The position numbers and the translations under genes were made by a program. This document shows positions 1 through 6,713 of a DNA stretch of 35,626 nt, one piece after another. The DNA is from Rhizobiales bacterium 65-9 (GTDB lineage Bacteria > Pseudomonadota > Alphaproteobacteria > Rhizobiales > Beijerinckiaceae). The stretch is from positions 41,208-76,833 of the forward strand of contig MKVY01000040.1 of assembly GCA_001899525.1 (NCBI GenBank), read 5' to 3'. Numbering within the stretch: the first letter of the stretch is position 1; each line of letters opens with the position of its first letter. The notes below the pieces were generated by a model. The model was not told the origin of the DNA. It saw only the letters and a list, made by a program, of their open reading frames with translations, and ran no database searches.

Positions 1-2
1 AC

Positions 3-311
3 CTGCTCGTCAATCTCGACCAGAAGACCGTCGAGGTCAGCGGCCAGCGGGTCCATCTGACCGGCAAGGAATACCAGATGCTGGAGCTGCTCTCGCTCCG
101 CAAGGGCACCACGCTCACCAAGGAAATGTTCCTCAACCATCTCTATGGCGGCATGGATGAGCCGGAGCTGAAGATCATCGACGTCTTCATCTGCAAGCTG
201 CGCAAGAAGCTCGCCAACGCCTCCGACGGCAAGAACTACATCGAAACGGTGTGGGGCCGCGGCTATGTGCTGCGCGAGCCGGTCGAGGGCGAGGAGCGCC
301 TGACGGCCTGA
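3..311 (+). CDS. ctrA: CtrA response regulator, C-terminal part (cut by window start)
   Basis: About 102 C-terminal residues of an OmpR-class response regulator, open to the left edge of the window. The visible part is the winged-helix DNA-binding domain: the [31 protein letters not shown] and GRGYVLR segments are hallmarks of CtrA, the master cell-cycle transcription factor of alphaproteobacteria. The receiver domain lies outside the window. CtrA is phosphorylated through CckA and ChpT, and a chpT gene lies about 3 kb downstream on the other strand. A clear intrinsic terminator follows the stop codon. The identification rests on the highly conserved recognition-helix region; only the missing N-terminus prevents a complete call. 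Confidence 0.93.
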   Translation: MLVNLDQKTVEVSGQRVHLTGKEYQMLELLSLRKGTTLTKEMFLNHLYGGMDEPELKIIDVFICKLRKKLANASDGKNYIETVWGRGYVLREPVEGEERLTA

Positions 312-336
312 CGCGATCCTGATCGATCCTTTTCTC

Positions 337-369
337 AAGCCCCGGCCTTCGCGCCGGGGCTTTGCTTTT
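337..369 (+). terminator. Intrinsic terminator after ctrA
   Basis: A perfect 10-bp inverted repeat (AAGCCCCGGC at 337-346 and GCCGGGGCTT at 353-362) with a 6-nt loop is followed by a T-rich run. It begins 26 nt after the ctrA stop, the expected place and form for Rho-independent termination. Confidence 0.85.
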
Positions 370-467
370 GGCGTTGCGGCTGGTGCGGCGGCGCACGGCG
401 CCCGCCTTCGCGATCGCTCCTGATGCGGCCGATCCAATGGGGATCGTCGCCTGCAGACGGGATCATC

Positions 468-1775
468 GTGCGGAGACGCCTGCTCGCCCTTGCCGCGCTG
501 TTCCTGTCAGCCTGTTCGACGCCCGCCGCGGCGGGACAGGAGAAGCGCGCGGCGCTGGTGATCGGAAACGCGGCCTATGCGGCGCTGCCCCGCCTCGCGG
601 GGGCCGACGAGGACGCCGCCGCCGTCGCCGGCGCGCTGGAGCGGCTCGGGGTCTCGGTGACCCGCGCCCTGAACGCCGACCGGCGGGCGACGCTGGCCGC
701 CATCGCCGCCTTCCGGCGCGACGCCGCGTCCGCCGATGCGGCCCTCCTGTTCTATTCCGGCTATTCGCTGCGCTACCGCGACGCGGCCTCTATCGCGCCG
801 ACCGACGCGGTCCTGCGCCAGGAGGCGGACATCGGGCGCGAAACCATCGACCTGTCGCAGGCGATCGACGCCATGCCGGTCGCGGGCGCCGCCTTCATCG
901 TGATCGATGGATGCGGCTCGGCCGGGCTCGCGCCCACGCTCGCGCCGTTCGGCGCGCTCGCGACGCCCGGGCTCGGTTCTCCCCCGGCCCGCGCCGGCGC
1001 GCTCTCGGCCCTCTCGGCGGAAGCGCGGGATCCCGCCTGCGCCGCAGCGACGCGCAGCTCCCTGCTCGGCCGATCGCTGGCGGCCGACATCGAGCAGCCG
1101 GGACTGTCCGCCGGCGACCTGTTTCAGCGGATCGGCCGGCTGATCGCGCGCCGCAGCGCCGGCCGGCAGGCGGTGCTGGTCGCGGGCGTCGCGGCGCCGG
1201 CCTTCGTCTTCGCCGCGCCGGGTTTCCCCGACGGCGATTTCAGGAGACTCGGCGTCGCGCCACCGGCGGCGGAGCTGCGCGCGTTCGCTGAGCGCCATCC
1301 GGGGCATCCGCTGGCGGCGCGGGCGCTGGCGCTGGCGGCCAGCGGCGCGTCTTCCCGGCCGCTGGCCAGCGCGGAATGGCGCCGCGATCGTCACGACAGG
1401 GCGCGCGCCGCCCGGCTCGCGGCGCTCGATGGCCGCTGGACTCGCGAGGAGGCGGACAGGACTGCGGAACTGGCCGCCGCCGAGACGCGCCGCCAGGACG
1501 TTGCGCGCTCCGAGCGCGCGCGGATCGATCGGGAAGAGAAAGCCCGTCTCATCCGCCGACAGGAGGAGGAGCGCCGTCTTGCGCGCGAGCGCGCCGAGAC
1601 CGACCGGGTCGAGAATGACGAACGCATCCGGCTTCTCCGCGCCCAGGAGGAGCGGCGCCGACAGCCCGACACGGACAAGGACAAGGACAAAGACAAAGAC
1701 AAAGACAAGGACAGGCGCTCCGACGCCGTCGGCGCAAGCGGTCCGGCTCCCGGCCGCCGGCCAGGCGGCGGATGA
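468..1775 (+). CDS. Caspase-like (peptidase C14 fold) lipoprotein lacking the catalytic His
   Basis: I chose the GTG at 468 (435 aa) over an ATG at 423 because it puts a short Arg-rich n-region directly before a lipoprotein signal: LALAALFLSAC has a lipobox (L-S-A-C) with the lipidated Cys at residue 16. Residues about 27-66 match the start of caspase/metacaspase domains (ALVIGNAAY, ADEDAAAVAGALERLG). The position that normally reads YAGHG is YSGYS (96-100), so the catalytic His is Tyr99, while a Cys is kept in IDGCG (Cys149). This looks like an inactive or altered caspase homologue. The C-terminal third is highly charged (Arg/Glu/Gln), probably coiled coil, and ends in a Lys-Asp dipeptide repeat. 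Target and function are unknown. Confidence 0.75.
   Translation: MRRRLLALAALFLSACSTPAAAGQEKRAALVIGNAAYAALPRLAGADEDAAAVAGALERLGVSVTRALNADRRATLAAIAAFRRDAASADAALLFYSGYSLRYRDAASIAPTDAVLRQEADIGRETIDLSQAIDAMPVAGAAFIVIDGCGSAGLAPTLAPFGALATPGLGSPPARAGALSALSAEARDPACAAATRSSLLGRSLAADIEQPGLSAGDLFQRIGRLIARRSAGRQAVLVAGVAAPAFVFAAPGFPDGDFRRLGVAPPAAELRAFAERHPGHPLAARALALAASGASSRPLASAEWRRDRHDRARAARLAALDGRWTREEADRTAELAAAETRRQDVARSERARIDREEKARLIRRQEEERRLARERAETDRVENDERIRLLRAQEERRRQPDTDKDKDKDKDKDKDRRSDAVGASGPAPGRRPGGG
1674..1712 (+). repeat. In-frame GACAAR hexanucleotide repeat (Lys-Asp tract)
   Basis: About 6.5 units of GACAAG/GACAAA encode alternating Asp-Lys near the C-terminus of the caspase-like lipoprotein. 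Purity is high, with only third-base A/G variation, so the tract could change length by slippage. Any whole-unit change keeps the reading frame. Confidence 0.9.
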
Positions 1776-1810
1776 GGACAAGCGCCGCGCGGCGGGCCGT
1801 CCTCGTCTTT
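1771..1810. terminator. Possible bidirectional terminator hairpin
   Basis: GATGAGGAC (1771-1779) pairs with GTCCTCGTC (1799-1807) with one G-U pair. An inner GCCGC/GCGGC stem is at 1784-1793 and a short T run follows. It lies between the convergent caspase-like and cheR genes and includes the stop codon of the former. The T tract is weak. Confidence 0.4.
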
Positions 1811-1838
1811 GGTCGTAAGCGCGCAGGCTGCTTCGCTG

Positions 1839-2726
1839 TCAGCGGCCAGCGATGTTGTCGGCGGCGATCGACCGGCTTTGGACGGGCGAGAACGCGGGAT
1901 CAACGCGCATGGCGCGCTCGGCCGGACGATAGATGTTCGGCATGTCGCGGGCCGGCTCGAACTCCGTCGTCACGCCATGAATGGATTCCTCCGCGCCCAG
2001 CATGAGCGCGCCGTCGGGCGCGATCTGCCGCCGCAGGCGCGAGAACAGGCGCGCCCGCGCGCTACCCTCAAGTGAGATCATCACGTTGCGGCAGAGAATC
2101 AGGTCGAAGCGGCCGAACAGCGCCGGATCGAGGGTGAGATTGAACGGGACGAATTCGACCATGTCGCGGATCGCTTTGCCGATGCGCCAGCGGTCGCCGA
2201 CCGCGCTGAAATGCGAGGCGAGCAAAGGCTGGGGCAGGCCGCGCGCGATCTCGGCCTGGAGATAAAGCCCTGATCTGGCGCGCGCGAGCGCGCGCTCCGA
2301 AATATCCGTCGCGAGAATGCGGACCGACCAGCCTGCGAGCTGTTCCGCCATCGCGTCGAGCATCATCGCGATGGAGTAAGCCTCCTGCCCCGTCGAGCAG
2401 CCGGCGCTCCAGATCGAGAGGCGGCGCTCATGCCGGCGCGCGACGAGCATCGCCGGCAGAACGATTTCGCGCAGGGCCGCGAAGCTCGTCGGATCACGGA
2501 AGAACGAGGTGTCATAGCTCATCATCGCTTCGACGACGTCGCGCTCCAGCTCGGCGTCCGCGCCGTGCCGAAGCTTGTTCGCGAGATCGCGCAACGATTC
2601 GATATTGCGGCTGCGCGCAAGCCGGGCGAGTCGCGACGTGAGACGATCGGACTGATCGGGCCACAGCTTCAGGCCCGACCGCTTGGCTAAAAAGCTCTGG
2701 AAGAAGGCGATCTCGTCCGCCTTCAT
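1839..2726 (-). CDS. cheR: CheR-type protein-glutamate O-methyltransferase
   Basis: A 295-aa protein with the two-part CheR layout: a helical N-terminal domain (1-75) with an FFRD motif at 75-78, then an S-adenosylmethionine-binding domain with SAGCSTGQEAYS (107-118), ATDIS, and LILCRNVMI. CheR methylates glutamates of chemoreceptors using SAM. It is the last gene of a reverse-strand set chpT - response regulator - cheR, 42 nt after the response regulator. No receptor, cheA or cheB is near, so its partner may be a receptor elsewhere or a non-chemotaxis pathway. The start is an ATG with only a weak ribosome-binding site. Confidence 0.9.
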   Translation of the reverse strand: MKADEIAFFQSFLAKRSGLKLWPDQSDRLTSRLARLARSRNIESLRDLANKLRHGADAELERDVVEAMMSYDTSFFRDPTSFAALREIVLPAMLVARRHERRLSIWSAGCSTGQEAYSIAMMLDAMAEQLAGWSVRILATDISERALARARSGLYLQAEIARGLPQPLLASHFSAVGDRWRIGKAIRDMVEFVPFNLTLDPALFGRFDLILCRNVMISLEGSARARLFSRLRRQIAPDGALMLGAEESIHGVTTEFEPARDMPNIYRPAERAMRVDPAFSPVQSRSIAADNIAGR

Positions 2727-2768
2727 CGTCCAGCGTCCGTCATGGTCGGCCCAGGCGAGATCATGGCG

Positions 2769-3134
2769 TCAGGCGACGCCGATCTGCTGGAATTTCGTGA
2801 GCAGAATCTGCCTGTCGAACGGCTTCATCATGTAGTCGTCGGCGCCCGCATGCATGGCGCGCGCGATGGCCGCCAGATCGTTCTCGGTCGTGCAGAACAG
2901 CACCTTCGGCCGCTTGCCCTCCGGCATCACGCGCAGCGCCTTCAGGAATTCGTAGCCGTCCATCTGCGGCATGTTCCAGTCGAGCAGGATCGCGTCCGGC
3001 ATCAGCGCGTTGCAGCATTCGATCGCCTCGCGGCCGTCCTGCGCTTCAGCGATCAGGAAATCCATGCTCTCGAGGATGCGTCGCGCGACCTTCCGGATGA
3101 CCGCGGAATCGTCGACGACGAGACAGTGCTTCAT
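2769..3134 (-). CDS. Single-domain CheY-like response regulator
   Basis: A 121-aa stand-alone receiver domain. The acidic pocket (Asp8, Asp9), the phospho-acceptor Asp52 in LLDWNMP, Thr82/Thr83 and Lys104 in the MMKPF motif are all present, so it should be phosphorylated normally. There is no output domain, so it should act by protein contact, like CheY or DivK. It sits between chpT and cheR, with 117 nt between the chpT stop and its start, consistent with one operon. The neighbouring histidine phosphotransferase makes it a candidate phosphorelay partner, which is inference from position only. Confidence 0.88.
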   Translation of the reverse strand: MKHCLVVDDSAVIRKVARRILESMDFLIAEAQDGREAIECCNALMPDAILLDWNMPQMDGYEFLKALRVMPEGKRPKVLFCTTENDLAAIARAMHAGADDYMMKPFDRQILLTKFQQIGVA

Positions 3135-3251
3135 CTGGGGCTTTCGCTTTCGCCTTGAGTCGCGCCAGACCGTCAGCGACGGCGCCGAGCGTAGGACGCA
3201 ATGGTTGACGGCCGGTTGATGGGGCCAGCCGAAGGCGACTATCCCGCGAAA

Positions 3252-3896
3252 TCAGGCGGCCGGCTTCGCCTCGATGACGACGGCGTCCTCGATCAGCGCG
3301 ATCGACACGTCCATGCCCACGGCGCGGGCGAGAAGGCCGGCGTGGTAGGCGCGCACGCCTTCGGCGTCGACGACGCCGGTTTCCGATTCGCCCGCGAGCA
3401 GATCGACCGTATGGGGCGGCACGCGCGCATAGGAGCCCTTGGCGCGAATCTCATAGCGGCATGTCTCGCCTTCGATGTCCGCCTTCACATCGATGTGGCC
3501 GCCGCGCGGAATGCTCTGGGCCGCCAGTAGCAGAAGATTGAGCAGCAGCTTGATCTTGTTCTTCGGCAGCAGGACGCGAGGCGCGCTCCAGCTCATCGTC
3601 GTGCGACCGTCGATGAACATGTCGGCGGCGACCGCCTGGGCGTCGCCCATGTCGAGCGACGCGCCGGCGGAGCCCGAGGCGCCATAGGCGATGCGCGCGA
3701 ATTTCAGCTTGGCGCTGGCGGAGGCGGCGCTCTTGCCGATGAGATCGAGCGCATCGTCGCGCATGGCGGCGTCCTTCTCGTCGGCCAGCAGTTCGAGGCC
3801 GTTCTGGATCGCGCCGACAGGGTTGATCACGTCATGGCAGATGCGGCTGCACAGCACGGATGCAAGGTCGAGCGGGTCCATCGTGACGGCGGGCAT
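3252..3896 (-). CDS. chpT: ChpT histidine phosphotransferase
   Basis: A 214-aa protein from the ATG at 3896. A longer reading to 3989 would overlap the neighbouring divergent gene and adds an Arg-rich, unlikely leader; an ATG at 3881 is also possible. The dimerisation/phosphotransfer helix reads LCSRICHDVINPVGAIQNGL, with phospho-acceptor His21. The C-terminal part is a degenerate, non-ATP-binding HATPase fold, as known for ChpT. ChpT relays phosphate from CckA to CtrA and CpdR. Its location 3 kb from ctrA, and ahead of a receiver protein and cheR, suits a cell-cycle or motility signalling set. Confidence 0.88.
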   Translation of the reverse strand: MPAVTMDPLDLASVLCSRICHDVINPVGAIQNGLELLADEKDAAMRDDALDLIGKSAASASAKLKFARIAYGASGSAGASLDMGDAQAVAADMFIDGRTTMSWSAPRVLLPKNKIKLLLNLLLLAAQSIPRGGHIDVKADIEGETCRYEIRAKGSYARVPPHTVDLLAGESETGVVDAEGVRAYHAGLLARAVGMDVSIALIEDAVVIEAKPAA

Positions 3897-4000
3897 GGCG
3901 GGTTCCGATCTCGATGAAGACGTGAATTTGGGTCGCCGCCGATTCGCGCGGCGGCCAAACCCTGCTACGCAAGAGTTACCAAGTGGCAAAGCCGGCCGAC

Positions 4001-4004
4001 GGAG
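4001..4004 (+). promoter_or_regulatory. Ribosome-binding site selecting the cysQ start
   Basis: GGAG lies 5 nt before the ATG at 4010, favouring that start over an upstream GTG at 3983. Confidence 0.6.
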
Positions 4005-4009
4005 CCGAC

Positions 4010-4813
4010 ATGATCGAACTCGAAGCGCTGGCGGCGATCGTCGCCCGAGCCGGCCGCGCGCTGGCCGCCGCGCCGCGGCGGCAGGGGCTGACCCTGAAAG
4101 CGGACGGCAGTCCCGTCACGGCCGCCGATCTCGCCTGCGAACGCGCGCTGGCGCTCGCTCTCGCCGAGGCCTGGCCCGCGCTGACGATCATCGCCGAAGA
4201 AAGCGCGCCGGCCGACGGCCTCATCCCGGCCCACGACGTCGCGGCGCTGATCGACCCGCTCGACGGCACCAAAGCCTTCGCCGAGGGCCGCGACGATTTC
4301 TGCATCTGCCTCGCGATCATCGAGCGGGGGACGCCGCGTCTGGGGGTGATCGGCGCGCCGGCGCGGGGCGTCGTCTATGCGGCGGCGGCCGATCAGGGAC
4401 TCGCCTGGCGCTCGGCCGTCGCGGAGGACGGCTCGCTGACGGGCGAGCGCGCGCCGCTCGTGGTCCGCCGCTGCGGCGACCATCCCGCAGGGCTCGTGTC
4501 GGACCGGCACGGCGACGCGGACAGCGAGGCGCTGCTGCGGCGTCTCGGGACGCGGGAGCGGATCGCCCTGTCGTCGGCGCTGAAATTCGCCATGATCGCC
4601 GAGGGAAAGGCGGACATCTATCCGCGCCTTGCCTCGACAATGGCCTGGGACACCGCCGCCGGGCAGACTCTTCTGTCGGCCGCCGGCGGCGTCACGCTCG
4701 ATCGCGGCGGCGCGCCGCTGCGCTATCCGGCCGGCTCTCCGCTCGCCAATCCCGGCTTCGTCGCGATGGGCGATCCCGCGCTGGCGCGCGCCGCGTTCGG
4801 GGAAGGCCGGTAA
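4010..4813 (+). CDS. cysQ: 3'(2'),5'-bisphosphate nucleotidase, CysQ / inositol monophosphatase family
   Basis: A 267-aa member of the Mg2+-dependent, Li+-sensitive phosphatase family. Metal-binding motifs are complete: EES (63-65), IDPLDGTKAF (81-90, with Asp82 and Asp85) and WDTAAGQ (213-219, with Asp214). DPLDGTKAF followed by a FCICLAII segment is typical of CysQ, which hydrolyses 3'-phosphoadenosine 5'-phosphate to AMP and clears a by-product of sulfate assimilation. It is divergent from chpT with a short spacer. An inositol-1-phosphatase role cannot be excluded from motifs alone. Confidence 0.85.
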   Translation: MIELEALAAIVARAGRALAAAPRRQGLTLKADGSPVTAADLACERALALALAEAWPALTIIAEESAPADGLIPAHDVAALIDPLDGTKAFAEGRDDFCICLAIIERGTPRLGVIGAPARGVVYAAAADQGLAWRSAVAEDGSLTGERAPLVVRRCGDHPAGLVSDRHGDADSEALLRRLGTRERIALSSALKFAMIAEGKADIYPRLASTMAWDTAAGQTLLSAAGGVTLDRGGAPLRYPAGSPLANPGFVAMGDPALARAAFGEGR

Positions 4814-4853
4814 GGCGGGCCCGCGGAAAGCCCTTTTGGCGTCATTTTCGTAA

Positions 4854-4872
4854 CGTTTGTTCGCGACAAACG
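4854..4872. promoter_or_regulatory. Perfect inverted repeat upstream of eipA (candidate operator)
   Basis: CGTTTGT (4854-4860) and ACAAACG (4866-4872) flank a 5-nt TCGCG spacer. It lies 78 nt before the eipA start in an otherwise T-richer stretch. No U tract follows, so an operator is more likely than a terminator. No TTAA-N7-TTAA CtrA box is seen here. Confidence 0.5.
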
Positions 4873-4938
4873 ATTCGGGACGCCGGTTCTCCGGCAGGGA
4901 CACTGGCCCGCGGCCGTCGTCGCGGGCGAACTCATCAT

Positions 4939-4944
4939 GGAGGG
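4939..4944 (+). promoter_or_regulatory. Strong ribosome-binding site of eipA
   Basis: GGAGGG, 6 nt before the ATG at 4951, fixes this start. The reading frame is open far upstream but that stretch is cysQ in another frame. Confidence 0.8.
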
Positions 4945-4950
4945 TCCGGC

Positions 4951-5532
4951 ATGCGCGGTCTCATACGCGTCATTTCTCTCACGCTCGCCATTCTGGCCGC
5001 GCAGTTCGCCGGCTACGCCAGCGGCGCGGCTCAGGTCCAGCAGCAGCCGGAAAGCTTCTCGGCGAACGAACTGGTCCAATCGGGACATCGCTTCTTCGGC
5101 AACGTCTCGCGCGGGCTGGCGCTCACCATCGAGGAGGCGACGCGGCGGTGGGGCCAGCCGAACGGCTATATCCTCGGCCAGGAAGGATCAGGCGCCTTCA
5201 TCGGCGGCCTGCGCTATGGCGAGGGAACGCTCTACACGCGCAACGCCGGCGACCGGCGGGTGTACTGGCAGGGGCCGTCGGTCGGATTCGATTTCGGCGG
5301 CGACGGCGCGCGCACGATGATGCTCGTCTATAACCTGCCGGCGCGCGACGCCATCTTCCAGCGCTTCGGCGGCGTCGACGGATCGGCCTATCTCGTCGGC
5401 GGCTTCGGCATGACCGCGCTGATCAACGACCAGATTCTCGTCGTTCCGATCCGTTCGGGAGTCGGCGCGCGGCTCGGCCTCAATGTCGGCTATCTGAAAT
5501 TCACGGACGCGCCGACCTGGAATCCGTTTTAA
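4951..5532 (+). CDS. eipA: EipA / DUF1134 periplasmic envelope protein
   Basis: A 193-aa exported protein with a Sec signal peptide (hydrophobic LTLAILAAQFAGYASGAAQ, cleavage near residue 27). The mature part matches DUF1134: the LALTIEEATRRWGQPNGYILGQE, GGLRYGEGTLYT, VYWQGPSVGFDFGGDGAR and LNVGYLKFT regions in family order. The family includes Brucella EipA, a small beta-barrel periplasmic protein that supports cell-envelope integrity, reported to be under CtrA control in that genus. Its stop overlaps the convergent acyltransferase stop by 4 nt. Confidence 0.88.
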   Translation: MRGLIRVISLTLAILAAQFAGYASGAAQVQQQPESFSANELVQSGHRFFGNVSRGLALTIEEATRRWGQPNGYILGQEGSGAFIGGLRYGEGTLYTRNAGDRRVYWQGPSVGFDFGGDGARTMMLVYNLPARDAIFQRFGGVDGSAYLVGGFGMTALINDQILVVPIRSGVGARLGLNVGYLKFTDAPTWNPF

Positions 5533-6698
5533 CCGCGCCGACCTCTGACAAAGCGAACGATCCCGCGCGCGAGCGGCGAGGCGCGCAGCGCCGCCTTCGC
5601 GCGATGGCGCGTCGCGCGCGGCCAGCCGCGCCATGACGCCGCCTCGACGAGATCGACCAGCGGGACCGGTGCGACGCCGAGGCGGCGCTTGTAGTCGTAA
5701 TCGCCGATCGTGAAATCGAACCGCTTCAGCCCGCGCGCGCGCAGCGCCCGCATGGTCTCCATGATGACGAGACGGCCCGGCGAGAAATGGCTCCAGGGCG
5801 CGCCGGCCTGACCGAGCCGGACCATCGCATAATGATCGCCCTCGATGACGCCGAGGAGCGCGGCGACGATCTCATCGCCGACGACCAGCGCGGTCAGCGC
5901 GACATCGCCGCGCGGCAAGCCGTCACGGACGAGCATCCGGTAGAAGGACGACGCGTCGTCGTCATCGAGGCGGTAGGCGCGGCCGAGCGCGCGGATGCGC
6001 GCCGCCTGCATGCGGGCGAGCGCGTCGAGAATCGTTTCCGCGCGCGCGGGATCCGTCGCCATTTCGAAGCGGGCGCCGTCGATCGCCTCGAAGACGCGCT
6101 TCTCTCGCCCCAGCTCCTTGCGGAGCTTGCGCTCGAAGCCGCGCACGAACGTTTCGAACGGCGTGTCGATGTCGATGACGTTGCCTGAGAGAGTCGAGGG
6201 CGAAGCGGCGCCGAGCAGCGCCAGCGGATTCGCCCGGCCGGCCAGAACGCGCGGCGCCTTGCTGATCTCGATGACGTCCGCGCGCGGCAGGGCGCGCCGG
6301 ACCGCAGCCCAGAGCCTGCGCGCGCCGGCGCGATCCGTCGGCGCGGCGGGGCCGAGAATCGGCGCATTGTAGTCCGTCACGTCCGCGTCGGGCGCGGCGA
6401 TCACGACAAGGCCGTCGCGGCGCATCTGCGCCAGCGGCAGCACGAGCGCGAGTTCGCCCGTGGCCCGGTCGCGCGCGACGATCGCCATCGCCGCGACGCC
6501 GCTCTGCGGTCCGGCGAAGGCGCGCCGCCATGCGCTGAGCCATGCGCGGCCCTGGAACGGCGTCCCGGTTCCGCCCGTCGCCTCCCTCTCGGCGATCGCG
6601 AGAGCCGAATCGAAATCGTCGAGGCGCTCGGCTGCAAATGAGCGGCCCGGTGTGACCTCGGCGATCAGGCGCGGCGACGGCGCGGCGACGGTCAGCAT
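5529..6698 (-). CDS. GNAT-fold acyltransferase (CelD/BioF2-like, Acetyltransf_6)
   Basis: A 389-aa protein resembling the polysaccharide-linked GNAT family (CelD/BcsL type). The N-terminal half carries the FQGRAWLSAWRRAF segment typical of this family. The C-terminal GNAT half holds RMQAARIRALGR, ALVVGDEIVAALLGV and a SPGRLVIMETM acyl-CoA-binding-like stretch, then the RFDFTIGDYDYKRRLG signature seen in these EPS enzymes. It probably acylates a sugar precursor or lipid-linked intermediate. It is encoded just downstream (15 nt) of the priming transferase on the same strand, so the two are likely co-transcribed. Substrate unknown. Confidence 0.8.
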   Translation of the reverse strand: MLTVAAPSPRLIAEVTPGRSFAAERLDDFDSALAIAEREATGGTGTPFQGRAWLSAWRRAFAGPQSGVAAMAIVARDRATGELALVLPLAQMRRDGLVVIAAPDADVTDYNAPILGPAAPTDRAGARRLWAAVRRALPRADVIEISKAPRVLAGRANPLALLGAASPSTLSGNVIDIDTPFETFVRGFERKLRKELGREKRVFEAIDGARFEMATDPARAETILDALARMQAARIRALGRAYRLDDDDASSFYRMLVRDGLPRGDVALTALVVGDEIVAALLGVIEGDHYAMVRLGQAGAPWSHFSPGRLVIMETMRALRARGLKRFDFTIGDYDYKRRLGVAPVPLVDLVEAASWRGWPRATRHRAKAALRASPLARGIVRFVRGRRG

Positions 6699-6713
6699 CT
6701 CGTCTCCTTCCGC

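Noticed and set aside
1674-1712. Possible CRISPR or intergenic tandem repeat
   Set aside because: Units are 6 nt with no spacers and lie in frame inside a gene.
507-1781. Long minus-strand frame opposite the caspase-like gene
   Set aside because: Arg/Gly/Ala-rich composition without family motifs; a GC-bias shadow of the real gene.
3691-4950. Long in-frame extension upstream of eipA
   Set aside because: It reads through chpT and cysQ in a non-coding frame; the strong ribosome-binding site and signal peptide place the start at 4951.
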